Numbered from the stretch's first letter, positions 25,616 to 32,333 are shown. The stretch is 32,333 nucleotides of DNA from Desulfobacula sp. (GCA_027858355.1 JAQICW010000177.1:1-32333); one strand, 5' to 3'. Notes: a model not told the origin generated them from the letters alone. Numbers and translations: made by a program.

Positions 25616-26211
25616 TGTGCACCTCCTTTAAATTTGATTAGTCTTGAAAAGCGGCCGTACTGATCTAAGGTTAACGCTTTAATATTGTATTCTTGATGAT
25701 AAGCTTTATCCATGAGCTTATCAAAAGGGCGCCCGATAATAGATTTGTGCATATCATCCAAAAGGATAAAAGAACCCTCAACAGCAAACTGGTCAAACAC
25801 CGGTTGGAAATACAATTTTCGTTTTGGGCTCATATCAATATCTAAGAAGATGAGATCGAATCTGCCCTGTGTCCCTTTGAAGTCATCCCAGTTCCAAAAA
25901 TGAGTAGTATCCAATACCCGGGTAGCGCAATATTGCTTTGAGGTCTGCAGCCAGGCTTCATCTGCGTCAATGGAATGGATCTCAACCTCTGGATCTTTAT
26001 ACTTTTTGTAAAGACGCAGACAATAAGAGGATATCCCACTGCCAAGATCAAGTATTCTATTCGGTCTGAGCATATCACACAAAGCGAGTAAATACAAACA
26101 ACATGGAAGGGAGGCTGCATTCGCAGATACGTTCTCGGTGTATAGTAAATGCTCATTGCTAATCATGGTATGGTTAACTGCCATCTTCTCGTAGGTAATC
26201 GGGTATTTCAT
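25612..26211 (-). CDS. SAM-dependent methyltransferase (O-methyltransferase-like)
   Basis: A 199-residue class I methyltransferase. Motif I is RILDLGSGISSYCL (residues 52-65). The acidic residue after strand 2 lies in IHSIDADEAW (78-87). Motif IV-like RFDLIFLDID is at 117-126, and FILLDDMH at 148-155 resembles the MTase_24/catechol O-methyltransferase pattern rather than a DNA methylase (no NPPY or DPPY). The substrate is unknown; a small molecule, sugar or protein is more likely than DNA. It lies between terminase and portal genes and is coupled to the next gene by ATGA. AAAGGA lies six bases before the ATG. It is a moron-like gene in a structural cassette. Confidence 0.8.
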   Translation of the reverse strand: MKYPITYEKMAVNHTMISNEHLLYTENVSANAASLPCCLYLLALCDMLRPNRILDLGSGISSYCLRLYKKYKDPEVEIHSIDADEAWLQTSKQYCATRVLDTTHFWNWDDFKGTQGRFDLIFLDIDMSPKRKLYFQPVFDQFAVEGSFILLDDMHKSIIGRPFDKLMDKAYHQEYNIKALTLDQYGRFSRLIKFKGGAQ

Positions 26212-26222
26212 TAGTATTCCTT

Positions 26223-26720
26223 TTATGATCCTACCGGTTTAGTAAAAATATGCGTGATTACGAATCCAATTAAGGCCGAAACCATAGGTGGGACAACAAC
26301 CGCAATCACGATCACCCCACCTATGAGTTTGTATAAAAGGGGCGTAAATCCATCCACCTTTATTTCCACAGTTTTAAGCCTGACATCAATCTTTTTCTCA
26401 TTGAGAATACACTGTTGCCCGTGTGCAATACACTCTTCCTTAGTCGTTACTTTCCGAAGCCTGCTTTCAAAATCTTGATGCTTCGTATCGCAACTTGCCA
26501 ACCTGTCCCGCCAAGCTAAGTGGAAACTTGATTGATCCGCTTTCATTTTAGCTAATTGGATATTGATATCAGTTAAGCATTTTTTAGTCTGAGTCAGTGT
26601 CTGCCTTGTCTGCTCAGCTAATTCCTGTTTAGCAGACTTCTCTTCAACAGTTTCATGCAGAATCCTCTGTATCTGTGCTAGTAACTGAGTGTCGTGCGCA
26701 TTGTCTTGATCTACAGCCAT
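26223..26720 (-). CDS. Coiled-coil protein with C-terminal membrane segment (holin-like)
   Basis: About 165 residues. The first part is a long helical, Gln/Lys/Glu-rich coiled coil (LLAQIQRILHETVEEKSAKQ onward). The last 40 contain a strongly hydrophobic segment LIGGVIVIAVVVPPMVSALI followed by FVITHIFTKP, one or two membrane passes. This build resembles XhlA-type holin-associated proteins, which anchor to the membrane by the C-terminal helix. Two in-frame ATGs exist, at 26735 and 26720. The second has GGAGG eight bases upstream and is preferred; the first has AGAGG, which lies in a hairpin. A dual-start arrangement would be a known trick of holins, but it is inference. Other membrane roles are possible. 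Confidence 0.6.
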   Translation of the reverse strand: MAVDQDNAHDTQLLAQIQRILHETVEEKSAKQELAEQTRQTLTQTKKCLTDINIQLAKMKADQSSFHLAWRDRLASCDTKHQDFESRLRKVTTKEECIAHGQQCILNEKKIDVRLKTVEIKVDGFTPLLYKLIGGVIVIAVVVPPMVSALIGFVITHIFTKPVGS

Positions 26721-26742
26721 GAACCAGTCCTCCATTAGTGAA

Positions 26743-26784
26743 CCTCTGAGGGTACTAAAAAGGCAGAATCAATGCCCTCAGAGG
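26743..26784 (-). promoter_or_regulatory. Inverted repeat before the membrane-protein gene
   Basis: A perfect 10-base inverted repeat, CCTCTGAGGG at 26743-26752 and CCCTCAGAGG at 26775-26784 (plus strand), with a 22-base loop. On the minus strand the second arm contains AGAGG, the likely ribosome binding site of the outer start (26735). Folding would hide that site and leave the inner one free. Each arm is itself nearly palindromic (CCTC-T-GAGG). No T run follows, so a simple terminator is less likely than a translational or operator element. Confidence 0.5.
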
Positions 26785-26806
26785 CTATCCACGCTTCTGC
26801 GCAGAA

Positions 26807-27232
26807 TTAAGTTGGTTGTGCGCCTTGCCCATCATCCGGGTGAAAAAAGAAATCCAGTTGCGAATTGCTTTTAGCATATTTGCATTCGATGCTGTGTACT
26901 ATCCTCATAGGTATAATGAGCCATTGTGAAAGCGTAGATAATAGCATCTGTGACTTAATGAAATAAAATAAATCTTGTCCTACTTCACTAAACCGCCCTT
27001 TAACCTCCCAAGATTGAGCAAAGCACTCAATATCCTCTTCCTTGACGAGAAAAACCAGGTAAACTACCTGCCCATCCCCTCCGTAATTCTTTTTAATGAT
27101 TACATCTACCTTGCCATCTTTATATTCAAGATCGGCTTTCCGTTTTGAGCCCTGAAGCCTTAACAGGGTGTTCTTAATAATCAAAAATACTTCTTTTGAT
27201 TTAGTATGGATATATGCTTCGTGCTCCCCCAT
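26807..27232 (-). CDS. Unknown protein
   Basis: 141 residues. The start overlaps the previous stop (TAATG) and is preceded by GGAGG. The sequence has alternating strands and helices (ADLEYKDGKVDVIIKKNYGG, QVVYLVFLVKEEDIECFAQS, then a helix with SQMLLSTLSQWLIIPMRIVH). I do not recognise a family and see no catalytic motif. It is co-directional with the terminase genes and coupled to the ParB-like protein before it. The function is unknown. Confidence 0.55.
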   Translation of the reverse strand: MGEHEAYIHTKSKEVFLIIKNTLLRLQGSKRKADLEYKDGKVDVIIKKNYGGDGQVVYLVFLVKEEDIECFAQSWEVKGRFSEVGQDLFYFIKSQMLLSTLSQWLIIPMRIVHSIECKYAKSNSQLDFFFHPDDGQGAQPT

Positions 27233-27636
27233 TATTCCTCCTTCGCCACTTCTGCTTCAACCCCTTCAAAATTAGGAGGGGGCGTTACTGGGAAGCGGAC
27301 ATACTTGATTGTAGGTAATCTCTCAAGGAGGGCTTTCGCTACCCTATGCCTCCCATCCATCAAATCACCGGTATCATCCAAGATAATCGGAAAAGTCAAA
27401 TCAGCTTCCATCACCATACGCATATGTCCAACAAAATCAATCATCGAATCTTGGATATTGGGTCCCAAACCATATATATTTAATGCACTCAATGGCATTT
27501 CCTGAACAGGTAGGTCTTTCGCTAATACATGCAAAGAAGGGATATTCCACTTCTTCTGACTACAGGTCCAGACACAATGTTGATTAGCAACCTCAACCCA
27601 TCTCGAAATTTCTACTATTCTGGGATCGTTTGTCAT
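27232..27636 (-). CDS. ParB/Srx-fold-like protein
   Basis: A 134-residue protein whose C-terminal half has the ParB N-terminal fold signature: TFPIILDDTGDLMDGRHRVA (residues 81-100) with the GRHR motif, then KALLERLPTIKYVRF. In the family this Arg-rich motif binds nucleotide (CTP in ParB proper), or serves as a nuclease or sulfiredoxin-like site. It lacks a helix-turn-helix partner domain. The start overlaps the large terminase stop (ATGA), with AAAGGAGG in front. Phage genes of this type near terminase are common but poorly understood; a role in DNA processing is inferred from context. Confidence 0.72.
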   Translation of the reverse strand: MTNDPRIVEISRWVEVANQHCVWTCSQKKWNIPSLHVLAKDLPVQEMPLSALNIYGLGPNIQDSMIDFVGHMRMVMEADLTFPIILDDTGDLMDGRHRVAKALLERLPTIKYVRFPVTPPPNFEGVEAEVAKEE

Positions 27637-29018
27637 GCTTCCTCCTTTACAAGGCGGTCCATTGCATTCCTAATATCGTCAGCATCCCAGAATTGGAATA
27701 CTGGGAACTCCTTCACAATATAATATCCCACAGCATCCGATATATGTGTAAGAGTCAAATCACTCTTTTTATCAATTTCGCCTACACCCCCCTCTATAAC
27801 AACAACGCCCTCCATATCTTTACAAAGCATAGGGCAGTACTTGCCGTCAATAAGGAACTTAACCTCTCTGGTTGAGCTTTTTAAACGGCTATTAACAGCA
27901 TTAACGCGCTGCCTCTCAAGGGGGTTTGATTTAGGGACGTTGAAATACAGCCGATCACCAAAATAGGGCATAAGCTCCTGTTTAATGAGATCCCAATCGG
28001 AGCCACGAACCTTGGCTGATCCCTTTGCACCACCAGTTGCATCCCCATAACAGAGAACTCTACCCTCATGCTCCCGCCAGTCCTTGATGATCTTTTGGCA
28101 TACCCTGGGAGTGGTGGAGTTCTTGGTGATATACACCTCCCCAATGGCTACTGTGACCGATTTCCCCGGCGGGATTTGAAATACGTCTGCTCCCATCTCT
28201 TGGCAGATAACGCATACGCCTGGGGCAACATTGAAATCGAAGCATAGACTGATAGATTTCTTTGGATTATAAAATTTCCGGAAGTTACCGGTATTATATT
28301 TATCATTATAATTGTAATATGCCTGACCACTGAAATTGATAAAGGATGCTTCATACTCCTGTTGGTAAACCATCTCATCAAGATCAGCCTTGGCAGCATC
28401 TATTTCTCGTTGGTCTAATATATCGGCAGAGATCCAATGAAAAGCACCCCAGTCTCCTGTTTTGTCTGCTTTCGCTTTAAGCCACATTTCATAATAATGA
28501 TTCCGGCCCTCTGGTACTCCAATGAAATCACATCCGCCCCTTCGATCCGATAATGCCGGACGTATATTCTGCTGCCAGGCACCCGGCTTTACATTCCCGA
28601 TTTCATCTACTACTCCATGATCCCAGGGAGATCCCTCTATCCTTTCGGGCTTATCCAGCCCCAGAAGGTGAAGTTCAGCCCCATTCCTGCCCGTTAAAAT
28701 TAAATTAGACTCGTTGGGTGGCTTTGCAAGAAAGCTCAAAGGTATAAGGCTTTTTACGTCTGACCAATAAATACGTTTTACCTGGTCACGAGTAGGAGCA
28801 CCGATGAAGAATTTGGGATCTGGATATTGTGAATAGAATTGAGGGTATCTTTTATCATGACAGAGCATAAATCGAAGGACTTGTTTTCGCTTTCCTATGA
28901 TCTCGGTCTTGCCTGACCGTCTGCCGGCCGGGATTATATTGAAGCGTTTGGTGGATCGATATGCCGATACCTGAGTCACATGATCCTTGAGAGGAGTCCA
29001 TCTGTTGGTGGCTTTCAT
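27633..29018 (-). CDS. Terminase large subunit
   Basis: The 461-residue packaging motor with ATPase and nuclease halves. The Walker A variant is AGRRSGKTE (residues 31-39) and Walker B is HGVVDEIG (about 134-141). A coupling-type segment CDFIGVPEGRNHYYEMW follows (163-179). In the nuclease half the acidic residues appear in CFDFNVAPG (D261), YGDATGG (D326) and HISDAVGYYI (D428), the RNase H-like triad. The start overlaps the stop of the preceding gene by four bases and has no strong ribosome binding site, so coupling is likely. It pumps DNA into the portal using ATP and cuts the concatemer. Confidence 0.94.
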   Translation of the reverse strand: MKATNRWTPLKDHVTQVSAYRSTKRFNIIPAGRRSGKTEIIGKRKQVLRFMLCHDKRYPQFYSQYPDPKFFIGAPTRDQVKRIYWSDVKSLIPLSFLAKPPNESNLILTGRNGAELHLLGLDKPERIEGSPWDHGVVDEIGNVKPGAWQQNIRPALSDRRGGCDFIGVPEGRNHYYEMWLKAKADKTGDWGAFHWISADILDQREIDAAKADLDEMVYQQEYEASFINFSGQAYYNYNDKYNTGNFRKFYNPKKSISLCFDFNVAPGVCVICQEMGADVFQIPPGKSVTVAIGEVYITKNSTTPRVCQKIIKDWREHEGRVLCYGDATGGAKGSAKVRGSDWDLIKQELMPYFGDRLYFNVPKSNPLERQRVNAVNSRLKSSTREVKFLIDGKYCPMLCKDMEGVVVIEGGVGEIDKKSDLTLTHISDAVGYYIVKEFPVFQFWDADDIRNAMDRLVKEEA

Positions 29019-29695
29019 GAGGTAGCCATCCCATCCATTATTTTACGCATGGACTTAGCTGCCATTTCCAAATCAAGAGCACTTGTCTGTTTTCCCATAT
29101 GCTCCTTCGGGATTGCAATTACCTGTGCCATCTGCCGATCAAAGGAATCAAGTATTTCTTGATAATTAATAGGCGGAGGAACAACCCCTCCTGTGGTGTG
29201 CGGATAATTGGATTCAGGCGGACTTTGAGCCGGGCCGTCCTCAGAATGGAGATGGAAGATAAATTTTTCTGATGTGGAGTTTTCTGATGTGGAGTTTTCT
29301 GATGTGGAGTTTTCTGATGTGGAGTTTTCTGATATAGGGCTGTCTGATCTGGGATTTTCTGATAGCTTATCATGAGAGTTTGAATTGAGATAATCCGTCA
29401 AGCAAACAGGCTCGTCTGTTGCCTTAATATCCACATACTCGTCCACACTAACAGGAATACTAACAACAGACCTGGGTATAAAGAATAAGCTCATAATGCG
29501 TATAGTATAATTATGTATGCTATTGGCTATTTTATCCATTTTATTTTTATAATGTTTTAAGGGAGACGCCTTTATAATGTGCGTATCAGCGTTTCTGTTG
29601 TTCTCTAATGCTCTTCTGCGATTTCTCTTTTTAATTCGCGAAAGTCTGACTGCACAGGATTCTGTTTGTTTGTTGTTAATTCTGTTTGTTTTCAT
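29015..29695 (-). CDS. Unknown protein with SENST repeats between the terminase genes
   Basis: 226 residues, starting at the ATG at 29695 with a strong AGGAGG in front and overlapping both neighbours by four bases. The N-terminal part is very basic (RLSRIKKRNRRRALENNRN). A hydrophobic stretch (IRIMSLFFIPRSVVSIPVSV) follows. The centre is a low-complexity run of five-residue units, SENST and close variants, seven in all. The end is helical (ILDSFDRQMAQVIAIPKEHM, then LDLEMAAKSMRKIMDGMA). No family recognised. The placement between small and large terminase is unusual, and a packaging accessory role is only inferred. Confidence 0.6.
   Translation of the reverse strand: MKTNRINNKQTESCAVRLSRIKKRNRRRALENNRNADTHIIKASPLKHYKNKMDKIANSIHNYTIRIMSLFFIPRSVVSIPVSVDEYVDIKATDEPVCLTDYLNSNSHDKLSENPRSDSPISENSTSENSTSENSTSENSTSEKFIFHLHSEDGPAQSPPESNYPHTTGGVVPPPINYQEILDSFDRQMAQVIAIPKEHMGKQTSALDLEMAAKSMRKIMDGMATS
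29265..29365 (-). repeat. 15-bp tandem repeat coding for SENST units
   Basis: Four perfect copies of a 15-base unit (TTTTCTGATGTGGAG on the plus strand) run from 29265 to 29324, followed by three degenerate copies up to about 29365. The unit is a whole number of codons, so copy number can change without breaking the frame. It encodes Ser-Glu-Asn-Ser-Thr units on the minus strand. There are no spacers, so it is not a CRISPR array. Confidence 0.9.
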
Positions 29696-30429
29696 ATCTT
29701 ACCTCCTGGGACACCAGCGCCAACAGCGTCAGCAAATTCCCTTATCTCATTTACGAAATCTTGAGCAGTTGCACCGCTTTCTTCTCCCTGCCACATCTTC
29801 ATATGGGTTCCTAATAATTCCCATGCTGGCTTGCGGGCTTCCGTTTTGATATTCTTTGGAGTATAAATGAGTTTTCTTCTGCCGGAAGAAAGTCTCTTAC
29901 TCGTTATGTGGAAATCAATACTACTTATTCCTAATGCAGTAGCATCGTCGAGCTTGTGGATTGGGATGGGTCTTCCCTTGTCGTCAAATATCTTCCTGGG
30001 ATCGAATTCTGCTATTCTGAGTAGTCCGGTTAATACTTTACTTACACTCAATTCTACCCTATTGGCTGCTGCCTTTTTTCTATCCTGAATGTACTGTTGG
30101 ACATTTGGACGTGCAAGCAATTTGGACGCATACACCTGCGCTGACTTCTCTTTCATGTCTGGGCGTTTGAATGCTATTCGATAACAATTATAATGGGTCA
30201 GTTTCTTATGTTTGGTCTTATGCATATTCTCCAAAATAAGATCAGCGAACAGCTGGCAGGATTCATCCAATGCTATCTTCTTTTTGCCACTTCCCTTTGG
30301 TCTTCCAACAGGTCTTTTCTTAGGTTTTGGGGTACCTGATTTCTGAGCTTGTGGCTCATTTCTTTTTATCCCTGACTTGACAGGTTTTGCATTTCTTCTC
30401 AACTTAATTTTTCTTGTCGGTTTAATCAT
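29692..30429 (-). CDS. Terminase small subunit
   Basis: A 245-residue DNA-recognition subunit that directs the large terminase to packaging sites. The N-terminus is very basic and ends in an AT-hook-like RPVGRPKGSGKKK (residues 39-51). A helical part follows with the terminase_2-like pattern of a helix-turn-helix (THYNCYRIAFKRPDMKEKSA, QVYASKLLARPNVQQYIQDR), then VSKVLTGLLRIAEFDPRKIF, and an acidic C-terminal end suited to binding the large subunit. It is the first gene of the leftward operon, with a promoter about 90 bases upstream and AAGGG rather far from the ATG. Confidence 0.87.
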   Translation of the reverse strand: MIKPTRKIKLRRNAKPVKSGIKRNEPQAQKSGTPKPKKRPVGRPKGSGKKKIALDESCQLFADLILENMHKTKHKKLTHYNCYRIAFKRPDMKEKSAQVYASKLLARPNVQQYIQDRKKAAANRVELSVSKVLTGLLRIAEFDPRKIFDDKGRPIPIHKLDDATALGISSIDFHITSKRLSSGRRKLIYTPKNIKTEARKPAWELLGTHMKMWQGEESGATAQDFVNEIREFADAVGAGVPGGKI

Positions 30430-30517
30430 TTGGCTTTATCCCTTTTTACAAAGAGTACTTTTAATTAATAATTAATTCCAAAAAATAATGTTATTTCTTA
30501 ATTTATTTGACCCCTAT

Positions 30518-30546
30518 ATTATAACATATTCCGTCTGTTTTCCCAA
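30518..30546 (-). promoter_or_regulatory. Promoter of the leftward structural operon
   Basis: A sigma70-type promoter on the minus strand: TTGGGA at 30541-30546, a 17-base spacer, and a perfect TATAAT at 30518-30523. TG lies one base upstream of it (TGTTATAAT), an extended -10 element. It is about 90 bases before the small terminase start. The -35 matches the consensus at four of six bases. It would drive the large operon; no terminator is seen before the portal. Confidence 0.65.
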
Positions 30547-30677
30547 ATAAACCAAATCCCTTTATTTTTTATTATAAAAGGGACATGTAACTGTTTGGAA
30601 TCATTTGTTCTTGTTCCTTTTTGATTCTAAATAGACCTTTCTTTTACAAATAGTTTAAAAAAAGTTTAAAAAGGGGG

Positions 30678-30706
30678 TTGACTATAACCGTATTCCGTTA
30701 TATATA
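30678..30706 (+). promoter_or_regulatory. Promoter of the rightward small genes
   Basis: TTGACT (five of six consensus bases) at 30678-30683, a 17-base spacer and TATATA at 30701-30706, followed 35 bases later by the first plus-strand gene. The spacer contains the inverted repeat TATAAC/GTTATA and the octamer TATTCCGT that also occurs next to the opposite promoter. It is a sound sigma70 promoter and a probable site of regulation. Confidence 0.7.
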
Positions 30707-30741
30707 AGGACAGCATTTAAAACATAACAAGGAGATTAACA

Positions 30742-30900
30742 ATGACATACACAAAAAACATAGGATTCCAGGAAATGGTAGAATTCAGCCAGGTTGCTAC
30801 CCCTGCCCAACAGCAAGAAATGGATTCAATAGTAGCCCGGGAAGATTGGGTAGCATTCAAAAAATTAGTCAAATCAGTTTTAAAAACAAACTTACAATAA
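30742..30900 (+). CDS. Small unknown protein
   Basis: A 52-codon gene that starts at the ATG at 30742 behind AAGGAG. The product, MTYTKNIGFQEMVEFSQVAT and onward, is mostly helical with a basic end (AFKKLVKSVLKTNLQ). It is the first gene of the plus-strand set and lies directly behind a good promoter; the next gene has its own AAGGAG, placed at this gene's stop. No family recognised. Small early phage proteins of this kind often act on host proteins, but nothing here shows that. Confidence 0.6.
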   Translation: MTYTKNIGFQEMVEFSQVATPAQQQEMDSIVAREDWVAFKKLVKSVLKTNLQ

Positions 30901-30912
30901 GGAGACCAAATC

Positions 30913-31185
30913 ATGCCAAGAAAAACGATTCCACTTTCCGTGCTCAAAGAAAAGGTTAACCATCTTCTCAAACATTCGGCAGACTTCAAAAGAGAAACCC
31001 GGCAGGACATTGGGTTATTCCTTTCGGACATTCTGCTCCAGCAAAAGGTTTATAATGGTTTTCGGTATCTCACCCAGGACGAAATGAAGACCAGCCTCAA
31101 GGGCATGAGTTTTGGCATTGATCAATCTTTGCCTGAAAACGAATGGTTTGTTAATATGGACCCAACCCGGGTACTTTACTTTTAA
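30913..31185 (+). CDS. Small unknown protein
   Basis: 90 residues, start ATG 30913 with AAGGAG at good distance. The first part is helical and basic (VLKEKVNHLLKHSADFKRET), followed by IGLFLSDILLQQKVYNGFRY and an acidic, aromatic end. I recognise no family. It belongs to the same short-gene operon; each gene here has its own strong ribosome binding site and gaps of about 12 bases or more. Confidence 0.6.
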   Translation: MPRKTIPLSVLKEKVNHLLKHSADFKRETRQDIGLFLSDILLQQKVYNGFRYLTQDEMKTSLKGMSFGIDQSLPENEWFVNMDPTRVLYF

Positions 31186-31197
31186 AGGAGAATAAAA

Positions 31198-31431
31198 ATG
31201 TTAAACATCACTAAAGCAACAGGACAAATCGAAATGGCGGATGGTTCAATTATTGACCTTGGTGGCAAGCCATTAGATATCCTGACCCTTGACCCAAAAA
31301 ATATGGTATCAATTATGGAGGGTGCCATCTCTTTCGAAAGTCCTTTGGCCCACATTACTTTTACCGCAACCGAGCAAGTTCGCGTATTTGTTGCTCACAA
31401 TCAGGACCTGGCACTCAAAACTTCCAAATAA
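31198..31431 (+). CDS. Small unknown protein
   Basis: 77 residues behind AAAGGAG, starting at the ATG at 31198. The sequence has a beta-type pattern (MLNITKATGQIEMADGSIID, then HITFTATEQVRVFVAHNQD) consistent with a small beta-rich protein. No motif recognised. It is followed by a hairpin at about 31453-31473 before the next gene. Confidence 0.55.
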   Translation: MLNITKATGQIEMADGSIIDLGGKPLDILTLDPKNMVSIMEGAISFESPLAHITFTATEQVRVFVAHNQDLALKTSK

Positions 31432-31452
31432 ATCTAACACTCAATTTTCTCA

Positions 31453-31473
31453 CTGGGGGGCTTCGGTCCCCAG
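31453..31473 (+). promoter_or_regulatory. GC hairpin between two small genes
   Basis: CTGGGG and CCCCAG form a six-base stem, and an alternative register closes a TTCG tetraloop (C-TTCG-G with four G-C pairs). It lies 21 bases after one stop and directly before the AGGAG of the next gene, with no T run after it. It could end or protect the upstream mRNA or modulate access to the next ribosome binding site. Confidence 0.45.
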
Positions 31474-31483
31474 GAGAAATCAA

Positions 31484-31645
31484 ATGAATTATTCACTATG
31501 GCTCATAACACAATGCGACATTAGCCGGGAAGTAAAAGATGGTCAGGTTGGCAGGATTAATAAAAATACAATCAAAATTCAAAATGCCACCATCGTTGCG
31601 CTGTCAAGCGCCCAATATAATAAAATAAACCGGCTTAAAAAATAA
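31484..31645 (+). CDS. Small unknown protein
   Basis: 53 residues, ATG at 31484 behind AGGAG, shorter than most ORF cut-offs. It reads MNYSLWLITQCDISREVKDG and continues with VGRINKNTIKIQNATIVALS, suggesting a small beta-rich domain. The frame is open upstream, but the ribosome binding site fixes this start. No family recognised. After its stop come about 100 AT-rich bases with a possible TATAAT at 31691-31696 that lacks a convincing -35. Confidence 0.5.
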   Translation: MNYSLWLITQCDISREVKDGQVGRINKNTIKIQNATIVALSSAQYNKINRLKK

Positions 31646-31743
31646 AATTAAAAAGAGTGTTTTTTCTCGTGCGCTTGCTATCAAACTCTATATAATTAAA
31701 AACAGGTCAAATAAGACCATCACTTAAACCAAGGAGCATTAAA

Positions 31744-32333
31744 ATGACAAACTCAACAACAGCCGCAAAAGCAGCCCCTACCAAAAAAGATCAGATCAAA
31801 ACAGCCATCATGAATTTCCTTAACGAATCAGTTGGTTCGGTTGCCCGTAAAGAAATTAATGCAAAGATTGGTGGTCTTGGTTCTTCCCGTACCGTTTCCA
31901 GAGCATTGGCAGAATTGAAGTTGTCCGGTCAGGCAATCCATAACGAGTCTGGAAAAACCTGGGTCTCCACCGAAGCCAAAAAAGAAGAATCTGCCCCTAT
32001 TAATAAGGGCGAAAAAGAAGAATCTGCCCCTGAACTGCCCATTGACGAAACCAAAACCGACATTACCCCAGCCCCTGAAACAACTTTCGTTTACGAAATC
32101 AAAAACAAAGATCAGACTTTACTTTGTGGGTCTTGCAAAAACGAAATCATCGAAGAAGACGAAACCTGCACCCTCTGCGGCAAAACCCTTGTTATGGAAA
32201 ATCTCCAAAAAATTACAGTTAAAGAATATGCCAAACTGGTTCCGCCTGCCCCTACCAAAACTGAAGAAAAACCTGCCCCTGTTAAAAAGGACAAAAAACC
32301 TGCTGACAAACCTGCCCCTAAAAAGGACAAGAA
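31744..32333 (+). CDS. Winged-helix and zinc-ribbon protein, partial
   Basis: The gene begins at the ATG at 31744 (AAGGAG upstream) and is still open at the window edge after about 196 codons. Residues about 14-75 form a winged helix-turn-helix-like domain (KKDQIKTAIMNFLNESVGSV, SSRTVSRALAELKLSGQAIH, then SGKTWVS). Residues about 128-150 hold a zinc ribbon (LLCGSCKNEI, ETCTLCGKT: two C-x-x-C pairs). A Lys/Pro/Ala-rich low-complexity region follows, with repeats such as EKPAPVKKDKKPADKPAPKK. The winged helix suggests DNA binding and a regulatory role for the phage. It could be a transcription factor or an anti-host factor; the missing C-terminus could change the call. Confidence 0.7.
   Translation, partial: MTNSTTAAKAAPTKKDQIKTAIMNFLNESVGSVARKEINAKIGGLGSSRTVSRALAELKLSGQAIHNESGKTWVSTEAKKEESAPINKGEKEESAPELPIDETKTDITPAPETTFVYEIKNKDQTLLCGSCKNEIIEEDETCTLCGKTLVMENLQKITVKEYAKLVPPAPTKTEEKPAPVKKDKKPADKPAPKKDK

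Larger units (their letters stand above)
30430..30741. other. Divergent intergenic control region
   Basis: 312 AT-rich bases without a gene. It holds two outward promoters: a minus-strand one at 30518-30546 for the structural operon and a plus-strand one at 30678-30706 for the small genes. Between them lies an inverted repeat TCCCTTT/AAAGGGA (30557-30563 and 30577-30583). The octamer TATTCCGT occurs once by each promoter (30527-30534 and 30691-30698), and an inverted repeat TATAAC/GTTATA (30683-30688, 30697-30702) lies in the spacer of the plus promoter. Direct repeats AGTTTAAAA lie at 30652 and 30663. Together these suggest regulator binding sites, unproven. Confidence 0.6.

Noticed and set aside
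29265..29365. Possible CRISPR array
   Set aside because: The 15-base units are directly joined without spacers and stay in the reading frame of a coding gene.

Overview
The window is about 32 kb of a tailed double-stranded DNA phage or prophage. It carries the whole virion morphogenesis module of a siphovirus-like particle: terminase, portal, HK97-fold-type capsid, connectors, tail tube, tape measure and a gene-transfer-agent-like tail tip, and I see no contractile sheath gene. Genes are tightly packed, often with ATGA or TAATG overlaps, and most have strong AGGAGG-type ribosome binding sites. TAA, TAG and TGA all serve as stops, so the standard bacterial code is in use. I see no tRNA, integrase, repressor or host gene, so the host and the lifestyle cannot be decided from this window.

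Layout. Nearly everything from 30429 down to 1 is on the minus strand and is read right to left. The order is: small terminase, a Ser-rich repeat protein, large terminase, a ParB-like protein, an unknown, a coiled-coil protein with a C-terminal membrane segment, a methyltransferase, two small unknowns, portal, a MuF-type minor head protein fused to a zinc-protease-like domain, a small unknown, an M15-like peptidase, scaffold, major capsid protein, small head and connector proteins, tail terminator, tail tube, tail chaperones with a -1 frameshift, the tape measure, six tail and tail-tip proteins, two small adaptor proteins, and finally a receptor-binding-type fiber with a diversity-generating retroelement (DGR). 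To the right of 30742, five small genes run on the plus strand from a divergent promoter. The last of them, a winged-helix plus zinc-ribbon protein, runs off the window.

Most notable. (1) A DGR: the 117-bp template repeat (1323-1439) and the variable repeat at the 3' end of the fiber gene (1487-1603) differ at 25 positions, and all 25 are adenines in the template's sense strand. A reverse transcriptase with a YCDD centre follows, and its stop overlaps the start of a partial unknown gene. (2) A 357-residue intein with a LAGLIDADG-type endonuclease interrupts the tape measure protein inside its most conserved motif. (3) Four virion proteins (tail tip, a minor tail protein, the tail tube and a small protein next to the capsid gene) end in poly-threonine tails of 9 to 18 residues written in mixed Thr codons. 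(4) The MuF head protein carries an HEYSH metalloprotease-like domain. (5) A T TTT TTA slippery heptamer lies upstream of an exactly placed -1 frame extension of the tail chaperone.

How it works together. The terminase and portal package DNA into a capsid built on the scaffold. The connectors and tail terminator join it to a tail whose length is set by the tape measure after the intein is spliced out. The tip, made of the DUF2163-like hub, the NlpC/P60 peptidase and the large J/gp15-like protein, carries small adaptor proteins that probably hold the fiber. The DGR then diversifies the C-type-lectin-like end of that fiber, which is expected to change receptor range.
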